Of a DNA stretch of 64,000 bases, positions 20,154 to 29,785 are shown piece by piece. The stretch comes from Desulfurivibrionaceae bacterium. GTDB taxonomy: Bacteria > Desulfobacterota > Desulfobulbia > Desulfobulbales > UBA5123. The position numbers and the translations under genes were made by a program. Where the stretch lies: positions 1 through 64,000 of the forward strand of contig JAQYVW010000007.1 in NCBI GenBank assembly GCA_030145325.1, in the 5' to 3' direction. A model generated the notes under the pieces. It made no database searches. It saw only the letters and a program-made list of their open reading frames with translations, and had not been told where the DNA came from. Position 1 is the first letter of the stretch. Each line of letters starts with the position of its first letter.

Positions 20154-21995
20154 CTATTCCACCGTAACGCTCTTGGCAAGGTTACGGGGCTGATCGACAT
20201 CACAGCCGCGCAGGGAGGCAATCTCATAAGAAAGAAGCTGCAAAGGCACCGTATAGAGAATCGGGGCCAGATCTTCATGGATATCCGGCAGGGAAAGCCA
20301 ACTGTCGCCGATCCGGGCAAGGTTTGAATCGCCCTCATTACCAACAAGAATCAAACGCCCGCGCCGCGCCTTGACCTCCTCGACATTGGAAATCACCTTT
20401 TCGTACACCCCATCCTTTGGCACTAAGGCCAGAATGGGCATTTCCCGGTCAACCAAAGCGATGGGGCCGTGCTTGAGTTCTCCGGCGGCATAACCTTCGG
20501 CATGGATGTAGGAGATCTCTTTAAGCTTCAAGGCTCCCTCCAGAGCGATGGGGAAATTAACCCCCCGCCCCAGATAGAGAAAATCCCGACTCTTGGCAAA
20601 CTCCTCAGCAATCACCGCCGTTTCTTTCTGCAAACGGGGCAACTCTTTTTCAAGCATGGCGGGCAGGCTCAACAATCCTTGCGCCAACTCATGGCAATCA
20701 GCCGCCGCCAAAGTCTGCCGCACCCGACCAAGATAGAGGGTAAGCAGGAACAGGGCCGTCAACTGGCAGGTAAAGGCCTTGGTGGAAGCAACCCCGATCT
20801 CCGGCCCGGCATGGGTGTAGATAACCCCGTCCGCCTCCCTGGTCATGGTGCTGCCCACCACATTGCAGATGGTGACCACCGTAGCCCCCATGGCTTTCGC
20901 CCGCCGCAGCCCCGCCAGGGTATCGGCGGTTTCGCCGGATTGGGAGATGGGAATCACCAGCACCTTGTCATTGAGCAACAATCGCCGATAACGAAATTCT
21001 GAGGCGATATCAACCTCCACCGGAATCCCCACCCATTTCTCCAGCCAGTACTTGGCCACCAGAGCAGCGTGCCAGGAGGTGCCACAGGCAACCAGAGCAA
21101 TGCGTTCGATGCCGCGCAACTGCTCCTCATTAAGACCAATCTCGGGCAGATCAACCCCCCCGGTTTCAGGATCGATCCTGCCGCGATAGGTATTCAGAAT
21201 CGCCTGCGGCTGCTCATAGATCTCCTTCAGCATAAAATGCTTGTAACCAGCCTTTTCCGCCATGGCCGCGTTCCAGTCGATGGAGTGGATCTCTTTGCTC
21301 ACCGGCTTGCCAGTGGCAAGTTCCTCCACCCGCCAGCTTTTACGGCCCAACACCGCCAACTCTTGATCGTCAAGAAATACCACTTGATTAGTATAGGGCA
21401 AAAGAGCCGGAATATCGGAAGCCATCAGGCAACCGCCCCCCTCTTTAACCCCCAAGACCAGCGGGCTCTGGTTGCGAGCAGCAACCAGCGTATCCGGCTC
21501 ACCAGTCCACATCACCCCCAGCCCAAAAGATCCCTCAACCAGGGCCACCGCCTTTCGCACGGCACTGACCAGATCACCGTCAAGATGTTCCTCAATGAGA
21601 TGCGCCAGCACCTCGGTATCAGTCTCCGACTTGAAGATATGCCCACGCGCCTGGAGCCCGTCCCGCAGAAGATGGTAATTTTCAATGATGCCATTATGCA
21701 CCACCACCAGTTCACCGGTGCAATCGGTGTGGGGATGGGCATTGCGCTCGGAAGGAGCGCCGTGGGTGGCCCAACGGGTATGACCAAGACCGATGCCACT
21801 GTTGATATCGGCCACCGCCTCCATCTTCTCTTCAAGGTTGGCCAGCTTTCCCTCGCTACGATATTTATGCAGCTTGCCGTCCTGCAGATAAACCAAGCCG
21901 GCGGAATCATAGCCTCGGTACTCCAGACGCTTGAGCCCCTCCAGAATAATCGGTACCACCCGCCGCTTTCCTACATAGCCAACAATCCCGCACAT
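20154..21995 (-). CDS. glmS: Glutamine-fructose-6-phosphate aminotransferase (isomerizing)
   Basis: MCGIVGYVGKRRVVPIILEGLKRLEYRGYDSAGL; GHTRWATHGAPSERNAHPH; C-terminal YAAGELKHGPIALVD and DQPRNLAKSVTVE. Confidence 0.97.
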   Translation of the reverse strand: MCGIVGYVGKRRVVPIILEGLKRLEYRGYDSAGLVYLQDGKLHKYRSEGKLANLEEKMEAVADINSGIGLGHTRWATHGAPSERNAHPHTDCTGELVVVHNGIIENYHLLRDGLQARGHIFKSETDTEVLAHLIEEHLDGDLVSAVRKAVALVEGSFGLGVMWTGEPDTLVAARNQSPLVLGVKEGGGCLMASDIPALLPYTNQVVFLDDQELAVLGRKSWRVEELATGKPVSKEIHSIDWNAAMAEKAGYKHFMLKEIYEQPQAILNTYRGRIDPETGGVDLPEIGLNEEQLRGIERIALVACGTSWHAALVAKYWLEKWVGIPVEVDIASEFRYRRLLLNDKVLVIPISQSGETADTLAGLRRAKAMGATVVTICNVVGSTMTREADGVIYTHAGPEIGVASTKAFTCQLTALFLLTLYLGRVRQTLAAADCHELAQGLLSLPAMLEKELPRLQKETAVIAEEFAKSRDFLYLGRGVNFPIALEGALKLKEISYIHAEGYAAGELKHGPIALVDREMPILALVPKDGVYEKVISNVEEVKARRGRLILVGNEGDSNLARIGDSWLSLPDIHEDLAPILYTVPLQLLSYEIASLRGCDVDQPRNLAKSVTVE

Positions 21996-22047
21996 ATTTT
22001 TTCTCTTTTTTATGTTGATAACTCAGCGTTGAAAACAACATCTTTGC

Positions 22048-23205
22048 TTATAGAGCAAAACCTTGCCTGGATTTAGCAACAATACCAGGCAAGACAGCAA
22101 GAACTTCCTCCACCTCCGCCATGGTATTAAACCGACTCAGGCTGATCCGCAAGGTGCCATGCAGATATGACTCCGCCACCGCCATGGCCCGCAGGACATG
22201 GGATGGATCAAGGTCTCCGCTGTGACAGGCGGCATGGGCCGAAACCGCAATCCCCCGCTCATCCAGCTCCTGAATCATCGCTGCTCCGGAAGCATGCTTA
22301 AAACTGACATTAGTGGTGTTGGCAAGCCTGGCCATGGCCCCACCGTTGATCTGGGCGGCGGGGATCTCGGCGACAATACCCGCTTCCAGCCGATCCCGCA
22401 TCCCCCCCAATAGTTCAGCATGCTCAGCAATGGCGCTGCCCGCCAGTTGGCAAGCTTTGCCGAAACCAACAATCCCGGCCACGTTTTCGGTGCCGGTACG
22501 CAGGCCGTGCTCCTGACCACTGCCCATGATCATCGGCGTCACCGGCACCATCCGCCGGGCGTAGAGAAGACCCGTCCCCTTAGGGCCGTGCAACTTGTGA
22601 GCCGAGATGGTCAAATAATCAACCGGCAACGTGGCCAGATCAAGGCTTTGCTTGCCCACCAGCTGCACCGCATCGCAATGAAAAAATACCGCCCGCTCCC
22701 GACAGAGAGCGCCAATCCTCTCCACCGGCCAAAGCACACCGGTTTCGTTGTTGGCCCCCATCAGGGAAACCAATGCCGTGTCGGGGCGAATTGCCGCAGC
22801 CAGGGCAACAAGATCAAAATCGCCACCCTGATCCACCGGCAGGATCTCAACCTCATAACCGAACTTCTCTTGCAAGAAGGCCAGAGGCGCTAGCACCGAG
22901 GCATGTTCCACCGCCGAGGTAACAATATGCTTGCGTTCAGGGTGGGCCAGAACCGCGCTCCAGATCGCCAGGTTATTAGCCTCAGAGCCACCACTGGTAA
23001 AAATTAAGCGGCTGGGAGGAGCTTGTAACAATGCGGCGACCTGCTGCCGCGCCGCTTCGATCCCCCCATGGGCCGCTTCACCAAAACGATGGCCGCTGGA
23101 TGGATTACCGAACCACTGCTCAAGATAGGGGAGCATCGCCTCACGAACCGCCGGATCAATGGGGGTGGTGGCATTATTATCAAAATAGATATTTCCCATA
23201 CTCAA
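22048..23205 (-). CDS. Cysteine desulfurase (NifS/IscS family)
   Basis: YFDNNATTPIDPAVREAMLPYL...FTSGGSEANNLAI...VSLMGANNETGVLWPVERI...LTISAHKLHGPKGTGLLY. Confidence 0.93.
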   Translation of the reverse strand: MSMGNIYFDNNATTPIDPAVREAMLPYLEQWFGNPSSGHRFGEAAHGGIEAARQQVAALLQAPPSRLIFTSGGSEANNLAIWSAVLAHPERKHIVTSAVEHASVLAPLAFLQEKFGYEVEILPVDQGGDFDLVALAAAIRPDTALVSLMGANNETGVLWPVERIGALCRERAVFFHCDAVQLVGKQSLDLATLPVDYLTISAHKLHGPKGTGLLYARRMVPVTPMIMGSGQEHGLRTGTENVAGIVGFGKACQLAGSAIAEHAELLGGMRDRLEAGIVAEIPAAQINGGAMARLANTTNVSFKHASGAAMIQELDERGIAVSAHAACHSGDLDPSHVLRAMAVAESYLHGTLRISLSRFNTMAEVEEVLAVLPGIVAKSRQGFAL

Positions 23206-24293
23206 ATCTCAAGCATCCGGTCAAGGGAGCGTTTGGCAAGCTCGGCTGTCCCGGCATCAACGGTAATCTGATTATCCATCTTGCCCACCGCAAGATTATC
23301 CAGAATCCACAACAGGTAGGCGGGCTTGATCCGATACATGGTAGAGCAGAGGCACTGGAAGGGGGAGAGAGAATGAATCTCCTTATCTGGATGCTGCAAG
23401 CGCAACCGATTTACCAGATTGATCTCGGTGCCCACTGCCCAATGGGATCCCGGGGGCGACGCAGTCACCGCCTTGATAATCGCCTCGGTGGAGCCATAGT
23501 CATCGGCGATCCCCACCACCTCACGACTACACTCGGGATGGACGATAATCCTAATCTCTGGATCCTTGGCCCGCCACTGCTGGACATGCTCGGCCTGAAA
23601 CTGAAGGTGCACGGTACAGTAACCATCCCAGAGAATCACCTTCGCCCGTTGCAGCTGCTCGGCCGTATTGCCACCCAAGGGCTGGTCCCGTTGCCAGAGC
23701 ACCACCTGATCCTCGGCAATGCCAAGGGCATGGGCGGAATTACGGCCCAGATGTTCATCGGGAAAAAAGAACACCTTCTCCCCCGCTGCCAGCGCCCAGG
23801 TAAGCACGCGCTCAGCGTTTGAGGAGGTGCAGACCGAACCACCCTTCTCACCGACAAAAGCCTTTATCCTCGCCGAGGAATTAACATAGGTTACCGGCAC
23901 CACCTGGGCATTACCGGTGGCCTCGGCAAGTTCCGCCCACGCCCCCTCAACCTCTTCAACAGAAGCCATGTCGGCCATGGGACAACCGGCCCGCAGATCG
24001 GGCAGAAGCACCTGTTGCTGATCGGAGGTGAGGATATCAGCAGACTCGGCCATAAAATGCACCCCGCAAAAAACGATATAGCGGGCAGTGGACTCCGCCG
24101 CATTGCGGGCAAGTTTCAGGGAATCGCCGGTGCAGTCTGCAAACCTGAAGACCGCCTCCTGCTGATAATGGTGGCAAAGGATCAGCAGATCTTCGCCGAA
24201 TTCTTCTTTCCGGGCCGCAATCCGCGCAAAAAGATCTTCTTCGCTGGCCTCCAGATACTTGGCGCCGATATCCGCCTGTTGCAAAACTGACAT
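23202..24293 (-). CDS. nadA: Quinolinate synthase
   Basis: ILCHHYQQEAVFRFADCTGDSLKLARNAA...IVFCGVHFMAESADIL...GCPMADMA...VTYVNSSARIKAFVGEKGGSVCTSSNAERVL...HPECSREVVGIADDYGSTEAII. Overlaps the cysteine desulfurase start by 4 bp. Confidence 0.95.
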   Translation of the reverse strand: MSVLQQADIGAKYLEASEEDLFARIAARKEEFGEDLLILCHHYQQEAVFRFADCTGDSLKLARNAAESTARYIVFCGVHFMAESADILTSDQQQVLLPDLRAGCPMADMASVEEVEGAWAELAEATGNAQVVPVTYVNSSARIKAFVGEKGGSVCTSSNAERVLTWALAAGEKVFFFPDEHLGRNSAHALGIAEDQVVLWQRDQPLGGNTAEQLQRAKVILWDGYCTVHLQFQAEHVQQWRAKDPEIRIIVHPECSREVVGIADDYGSTEAIIKAVTASPPGSHWAVGTEINLVNRLRLQHPDKEIHSLSPFQCLCSTMYRIKPAYLLWILDNLAVGKMDNQITVDAGTAELAKRSLDRMLEI

Positions 24294-24311
24294 GTCACTT
24301 TATCCTAAAAA

Positions 24312-24338
24312 ACGGGAGGGGCAAAACGCCCCTCCCGT
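24312..24338 (-). terminator. Intrinsic terminator after the HPF-CSD gene
   Basis: Perfect 11-bp stem ACGGGAGGGGC / GCCCCTCCCGT. On the minus strand it is followed by TTTTTT. Confidence 0.8.
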
Positions 24339-24409
24339 ATTCATTTTTACTTACCAAAACATTATCGTTACCCAGTGACCAACCACTGCGCAGCGACAAG
24401 GTTGCCAAT

Positions 24410-24943
24410 TTACTTGGCCGGTTTCACCCAAGTGGCGGTGGGACCTTTATCGCCTTCACCTTCACCGAAACGAACCGCATCGCCCTCAACCAACTGCTGC
24501 ATGGTAATATCCTTCAGGGCATTCTCATGGAAATAAATTTCCTGTCCCTGGGGGTTAACAATAAAACCATACGACTCAAAAGGGAAAAGACTTTTGATGG
24601 AACCGGTGCAAATGGTGGCGCCGGCCGGCTCAGCTTCTTTAACCGTCTGCCGCCGTTTGCGCTGTAGCTCTTTTAACTGTTGCCCCAGGGTATCAAACGC
24701 TTCGCCCAACAATGGCCGAACCGTCTCCCCCTTACGCTTTACCACCACGGTGTCATTGGGCACCGAGGCGACAACCACCAGCTCATAACCACCTTCCTTA
24801 TGCTGCGAGGTACCTTCCACCGTAACCCGCAAATGATGAACCAGACCAGGATGATGTCGAATCAACCGCTCTTTCTCTGCCTCGATTTTGTCCTGCCATG
24901 ACTTCCTGATGTCCAGTTTCCGGCCTTCTACTTGAAGTTCCAT
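24410..24943 (-). CDS. HPF/RaiA-like (sigma54 modulation/S30EA) domain fused to a cold-shock domain
   Basis: N-term MELQVEGRKLDIRKSWQDKIEAEKERLIRHHPGLVHHLRVTVEG... resembles HPF/RaiA. C-term GSIKSLFPFESYGFIVNPQGQEIYFHENALKD...GDAVRFGEGEGDKGPTATWVKP resembles CSD RNP motifs. Confidence 0.75.
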   Translation of the reverse strand: MELQVEGRKLDIRKSWQDKIEAEKERLIRHHPGLVHHLRVTVEGTSQHKEGGYELVVVASVPNDTVVVKRKGETVRPLLGEAFDTLGQQLKELQRKRRQTVKEAEPAGATICTGSIKSLFPFESYGFIVNPQGQEIYFHENALKDITMQQLVEGDAVRFGEGEGDKGPTATWVKPAK

Positions 24944-25257
24944 ATACTCCTCCGCTAAATATTAATACGCCGCAACCGACTGTCATGCAGCCGATCACCG
25001 TTTGGAGAATGCTTCTAATGCTTCTATTGATGATGCACATCTATAATATAGCGATCCGGGCCGCGCAATACAACCTCACAAATCACCAACAGCCATAAGT
25101 GTCTTAAAAAATCAGCAATTTTGTTAGAGGACAAGGCGCAGTCGGAAATAAAAAACGCAGCAGATTAAGGATATGTGAACATTTTTCTTTTCGGCTACAA
25201 CACAGTACTCAAACATAAGAGCAATTTTGCAAGATCCCTTAAAAGATGCCGCCTCAG

Positions 25258-26277
25258 TTAATCAACATCACAGTATCGCTGCTGAACCAAGGCAATCCGC
25301 GCCCGGGAGGCTTGCAGACGCAGCGGGGAAAACTCTCCTGCAACCAGTCCGGCTAGCAAGCGGGCATGGGCTTGACGAATTTTTCCGTGATCATGACAGA
25401 TCAGCAACAGGTCAGCCCCGGCCAGAAAACTTGCATGGGCGGCCGCCGCCACGGTCCCGTCGTTCTCAATGGCCCCCATCTCAAGATCATCGGTTATCAC
25501 CAACCCCTCATAACCAACCTCCCGCCGCAACACCCCTTCCAGGATCGAGGGGGAAAGAGTCGCTGGGTATTCGGCATCAATGGCGCTGTAAATGGTGTGC
25601 GAGGTCATGAAGGCGGCAACCCCTGCCTTGGCTGCGGCCCGAAACGGCGCCAGATCGATTTCGTCAAGCTGTTGCCGAGATTGCGCAACCGTGGGCAATT
25701 GCAGATGCGGATCGAGAATCGCGGCGCCAAGGCCAGGAAAATGCTTCACGCAGGCCGCCACCCCTTCCGCCTGCAACCCCTCAATAATCAAACAGCCAAG
25801 GGTGGCCACCTGAACCGGATCGCCCCCCAGGGAGCGCCGCTCCATGAACCTGCCCTCCCCGGCTGGGCTAACATCCAGAACCGGGGCCAGATTCATGTTG
25901 ATCCCAACCCCACGCAATTCCCGGCCACAGATGGTGGCATACTCCCGCACCGCCGCTGCCGGTTCCGGGCCATCCGCCAACTGCCGCGCATCTGGAAACT
26001 GGGTAAACGGTGGCTCCAGACGAGCAACCGTCCCTCCCTCCTGATCAATAGAGATCAGAGGCAAGGGCAAGTCATGCTCACGGCACAGATCGTTCAAGTC
26101 CGCACACAACTTGCGCAACTGGTCCGGGTCGGCAACATTCCGTTTGAAAAGAATAAAATTATGGATTCGGCAATCACGAACCAACGCCACGGTGGAATCA
26201 TCAATGCTCAGGCCGGGTATCCCGACCATGAACAAATCGCCCACTGCGGCCATGGATTTTGCCTCGACACTACCCAT
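25258..26277 (-). CDS. nagZ: Beta-N-acetylhexosaminidase, glycoside hydrolase family 3 (NagZ-like)
   Basis: LPLISIDQEGGTVARL...GVAACVKHFPGLGAAILDPHLQLP...EGLVITDDLEMGAI. Confidence 0.88.
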   Translation of the reverse strand: MGSVEAKSMAAVGDLFMVGIPGLSIDDSTVALVRDCRIHNFILFKRNVADPDQLRKLCADLNDLCREHDLPLPLISIDQEGGTVARLEPPFTQFPDARQLADGPEPAAAVREYATICGRELRGVGINMNLAPVLDVSPAGEGRFMERRSLGGDPVQVATLGCLIIEGLQAEGVAACVKHFPGLGAAILDPHLQLPTVAQSRQQLDEIDLAPFRAAAKAGVAAFMTSHTIYSAIDAEYPATLSPSILEGVLRREVGYEGLVITDDLEMGAIENDGTVAAAAHASFLAGADLLLICHDHGKIRQAHARLLAGLVAGEFSPLRLQASRARIALVQQRYCDVD

Positions 26278-26287
26278 CCTCTCCCCC

Positions 26288-26992
26288 TTAATCCTGATAG
26301 AGCACGGGATCGGTCAACCCGGCCTCGGCAAAACCTTTAAGGCGCAACCGGCATGAATCACATCCGCCGCAGGCCCGCCCATCAGCAGCGGGATCATAAC
26401 AGCTATGGGTGAGGGAATAATCAACCCCCAAGGCGACGCCCTGCTGGATAATCTCCTTCTTGGTCATCTCCATCAGCGGTGCGCGGATCTGCAGCTTTCT
26501 CCCCTCCACTCCTGCCTTGGTGGCAAGATTGGCCATCTTGGCAAAGGCCTCAAGGTATTCAGGACGACAATCAGGATAGCCACTATAATCCAGAGCATTA
26601 ACGCCGATGAAGATCTCGGTGGCGCCCACCACTTCCGCCCAGGCCATGGCATAGGACAAAAAGAGGGTATTACGACCCGGCACATAGGTCACCGGGATCT
26701 CCGCATCCATCTCCACAAAGCTTCTCCCCTTGGGCACCGCCACCTCAGTGGTCAGAGCCGAGCCGCCGATTCGGTCAAGATCTCCGCGCAACACCAGGTG
26801 CTCGCTGGCCCCATAACGGATGGCCGTGGCCCGGGCCCGCTCAAGCTCTACTTCCTGGCGTTGCCCATAGGCAAAGCTTAGACAATAACATTGATACCCC
26901 TCTGCCTTGGCAATGGCTAAAACAGTGGTGGAATCAAGGCCTCCGCTCAACAGTACCACCGCCTTGGGGGCGACATTTTTTTCTTCTTTCAT
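26288..26992 (-). CDS. queC: 7-cyano-7-deazaguanine synthase
   Basis: [43 protein letters not shown]...[25 protein letters not shown]-terminal Zn motif [20 protein letters not shown]. Confidence 0.96.
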   Translation of the reverse strand: MKEEKNVAPKAVVLLSGGLDSTTVLAIAKAEGYQCYCLSFAYGQRQEVELERARATAIRYGASEHLVLRGDLDRIGGSALTTEVAVPKGRSFVEMDAEIPVTYVPGRNTLFLSYAMAWAEVVGATEIFIGVNALDYSGYPDCRPEYLEAFAKMANLATKAGVEGRKLQIRAPLMEMTKKEIIQQGVALGVDYSLTHSCYDPAADGRACGGCDSCRLRLKGFAEAGLTDPVLYQD

Positions 26993-27029
26993 CTACACAC
27001 GTTCCTTATCACTCCAACCGAAGCGATCA

Positions 27030-27725
27030 TCATAATCGTACCGGCAAACTTTCCGTAACCAGGATTGACTCCGGCCCCACCTTGGCCCGATAGGCCAAAA
27101 CCATCACCCCCTGGGCGACCACCCGCCTGAGGGTCTCAGCATAAACCGGATCGATATGGGTGGCCGGAGAAAAATAATCACCATCTCCCCGTTGCACGCA
27201 GAAAAAGATCACCGCCCCGAAACCATCCCGCCGTAATTTGACCAATTCCTCAAGATGCTTGGTGCCACGAGCCGTCACCGCATCCGGGAACATGGCCGCG
27301 CCATCCTCCACCAGGGTACAATTCTTCACTTCCACATAGATCTGCTCATCGCCCTGCCTGAGGAGAAAGTCAAGGCGACTGCGCTCCGACACCTTAACCT
27401 CGGCGCGAATCTCGTCAACAAAGCCAATCTCGCTCACCACCCCAGCCGCAAAGGCCTCCCGGGCCAGATGATTGGTGCGCATGGTGTTGATGCCAACCCA
27501 CCCGCCGTTAACCTGAACCATCTCCCAGGTATATGCATACTTGCGGCGCGGGTTGTCTGATTTCGAAAGCAGCACTGGGCTGCCCTCCTCCCCGCACCCA
27601 GCCATGCTGCCGGAGTTGGGACAATGAACAGTGAGCAGGCTGCCGTCGGCAAGCTGCACGTCAGCCAGAAATCGCTTATAACGCCTGATCAAGGTGGCCG
27701 GTAACAATGTTTGCTCGAATTTCAT
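27030..27725 (-). CDS. sfsA: Sugar fermentation stimulation protein A family nuclease-like protein
   Basis: RRYKRFLADVQLADGSLLTVHCPNSGSMAGCGEEGSPVLLSKSDNPRRKYAYTWEMVQV...VEVKNCTLVEDGAAMFPDAVTARGTKHLEEL. Confidence 0.93.
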   Translation of the reverse strand: MKFEQTLLPATLIRRYKRFLADVQLADGSLLTVHCPNSGSMAGCGEEGSPVLLSKSDNPRRKYAYTWEMVQVNGGWVGINTMRTNHLAREAFAAGVVSEIGFVDEIRAEVKVSERSRLDFLLRQGDEQIYVEVKNCTLVEDGAAMFPDAVTARGTKHLEELVKLRRDGFGAVIFFCVQRGDGDYFSPATHIDPVYAETLRRVVAQGVMVLAYRAKVGPESILVTESLPVRL

Positions 27726-27817
27726 GCCTTTCCACTATATAATGGTATAAGAATAAACATTAACTTTAAACGATACGAAGCACACCACTTCACCACCCTC
27801 TGATCCTCCCGCCCATA

Positions 27818-28111
27818 ATGACTGAAAAAAAAGATTCCGGCAACAAACCGCCGATAAAAAAAGCAGTCGCCCTCCGCTACGATAAAAGCAAAGAGGCGGC
27901 CCCCACTGTCATCGGCAAGGGGCAAGGGCTGATGGCCGATAAAATCATGGCGATGGCCAAGGAACACAACATCCCCATCCACGAAGACCGCGATCTGGCC
28001 GAAATCCTATCCCGCCTTGATCTTCAAGAAGAAATTCCACCCGCCACCTACGTGGTGGTCGCCGAACTCCTCGCCTTCATCTACCGCACCAACGAATCCT
28101 TTAAACCGTAA
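27818..28111 (+). CDS. FlhB C-terminal domain-like protein (stand-alone FlhB cytoplasmic domain homologue)
   Basis: KKAVALRYDKSKEAAPTVIGKGQGLMADKIMAMAKEHNIPIHEDRDLAEILSRLDLQEEIPPATYVVVAELLAFIYRTN. No TM domain. Confidence 0.85.
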   Translation: MTEKKDSGNKPPIKKAVALRYDKSKEAAPTVIGKGQGLMADKIMAMAKEHNIPIHEDRDLAEILSRLDLQEEIPPATYVVVAELLAFIYRTNESFKP

Positions 28112-28178
28112 TCGCCCCAACCCCACCGCAATTAACGCCCCAACCTTACCACAAAAAAACACCACCCACAGCAACGCA

Positions 28179-28194
28179 TGGCACAGGTGTTGCA
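28179..28194 (+). promoter_or_regulatory. Sigma54 (RpoN) -24/-12 promoter upstream of flgF
   Basis: TGGCACAGGTGTTGCA: exact GG-N10-GC spacing and near-consensus flanks. Confidence 0.85.
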
Positions 28195-28228
28195 TTAAAA
28201 CTCCTCAAACATTTTATGAGGTGCAACC

Positions 28229-28954
28229 GTGTTCATCCAAAACAGAATTGGACTCATCGAAAGCGTGGAATCAATGCTCAACCAGGAGCGACGCCTGGAG
28301 CAAACCACCAACAATATCGCCAACGTTAACACCGCTGGCTACAAGAAGGAAAACACCGCCTTCCACGAAATGCTTTTCACCGCCGAAAATGGCCGCCAAC
28401 GAGTAGGCAAGGCGATCAAACTGACCACCGACCAGACCCAGGGCAGCATCGAAACAACCGGTAATCCCCTTGATTTAGCCATCACCGGCGACGGTTATTT
28501 TAAAATCCAAACCGGCAACGGTATCCGCTATACGCGCGCCGGAGAATTCACGCGCAACAACCAGAATCAACTCACCACGGCTGGTGGCGACCCGGTTCTA
28601 GGCATGGGCGGACCGATCATTATTAATGGCAAAGATGTGCAAATTCAGCCCACCGGCGAGATCTTCGTTGATGGGCAAGCCGCAGACCGCTTGGACATCG
28701 TAACCTTCAACAATAAGGCTCTTCTCGAAAAGGAAGGACGCAACCTCCTTCGCCTCACCGGCAACGGTGGCGAGATAGCCACCCAAGCCTCAGTAAGACA
28801 AGGGTCAGTTGAAAAATCAAACGTTAACACCGTGCAAGAAATGACGGCGATGATCTCCCTGCAACGCGACTATGAAGCGCAACAGAAAATGATTCGCACC
28901 ATTGACGAAATCGATGGCCAGACCGTTCGCAAGGTCGGCTCATTGACACCCTAA
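28229..28954 (+). CDS. flgF: Flagellar basal-body rod protein FlgF
   Basis: RRLEQTTNNIANVNTAGYKKENTAFHEML...LDLAITGDGYFKIQTGNGIRYTRAGEFTRNNQNQLTTAGGDPVLG...MTAMISLQRDYEAQQKMIRTIDE. Confidence 0.93.
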   Translation: MFIQNRIGLIESVESMLNQERRLEQTTNNIANVNTAGYKKENTAFHEMLFTAENGRQRVGKAIKLTTDQTQGSIETTGNPLDLAITGDGYFKIQTGNGIRYTRAGEFTRNNQNQLTTAGGDPVLGMGGPIIINGKDVQIQPTGEIFVDGQAADRLDIVTFNNKALLEKEGRNLLRLTGNGGEIATQASVRQGSVEKSNVNTVQEMTAMISLQRDYEAQQKMIRTIDEIDGQTVRKVGSLTP

Positions 28955-28991
28955 ACAAAATATTGACGGCACCACAACCTAGGAGAACACC

Positions 28992-29774
28992 ATGATCCGC
29001 TCACTCTATGCAGCCCGCACCGGCATGAACGGCCAGCAGATGCAGCTGGACACCATTTCCAACAATCTTGCCAACGTCAACACCGCCGGTTTCAAAAAAA
29101 GCCGAGTCCAGTTCGAGGATCTGTTCTACCAGAATGTCCGCGCCGCTGGCACTGAAACCGCCGACGGCGGCCAAGTCCCCACCGGTATCCAGGTAGGCAT
29201 GGGCGTTCGCCCTACTTCGGTGGCCAAGATCTTTACCCAGGGTGATTATTCCGAAACCGGCAACGATCTCGACTGGGCCATTGAAGGGCAGGGATTTTTC
29301 CAGATCATGCGTAATGGCCAAGAGTACTATACTCGGGCAGGCTCATTCAGCCGTGACAGCGAAGGCTACATCGTTACCGGCAACGGGGACCGGCTACAAC
29401 CTGAATTCTCTATCCCCCAAGGAACCACCTCTCTTTCCCTTAACGGCAGCGGCAACCTGCAGGCCGTGGACAGTCAACAAAACATTCTCGCCTCCACCCA
29501 GATGACCCTGCACAACTTTGTCAACCCCGCTGGACTGAAAGCGGTGGGCGGAAACCTTTTCATGGAGACGGAGGCCTCTGGCACCCCCACCGAAGGCAAC
29601 CCCGGCGAGGATGGCCTTGGCTCCCTATCCCAACGCTACGTGGAAACATCAAATGTTAATGTCACCGAAGAACTGGTCAACATGATCATTACCCAACGCG
29701 CCTACGAGGTAAACTCCAAGGCAGTGCAAACCTCAGACCGACTGCTGGAAATTGCCAACGGCCTCGTCCGCTAG
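28992..29774 (+). CDS. flgG: Flagellar distal rod protein FlgG
   Basis: MIRSLYAARTGMNGQQMQLDTISNNLANVNTAGFKKSRVQFEDLFYQNVRAAG...NVTEELVNMIITQRAYEVNSKAVQTSDRLLEIANGLVR. Confidence 0.96.
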   Translation: MIRSLYAARTGMNGQQMQLDTISNNLANVNTAGFKKSRVQFEDLFYQNVRAAGTETADGGQVPTGIQVGMGVRPTSVAKIFTQGDYSETGNDLDWAIEGQGFFQIMRNGQEYYTRAGSFSRDSEGYIVTGNGDRLQPEFSIPQGTTSLSLNGSGNLQAVDSQQNILASTQMTLHNFVNPAGLKAVGGNLFMETEASGTPTEGNPGEDGLGSLSQRYVETSNVNVTEELVNMIITQRAYEVNSKAVQTSDRLLEIANGLVR

Positions 29775-29785
29775 GAGATAACCTA

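Noticed and set aside
21069-22076. ORF 21069..22076 (+), 335 aa
   Set aside because: Antisense to glmS.
23031-23822. ORF 23031..23822 (+), 263 aa
   Set aside because: Antisense to the cysteine desulfurase and nadA genes.
25366-26340. ORF 25366..26340 (+), 324 aa
   Set aside because: Antisense to nagZ and queC.
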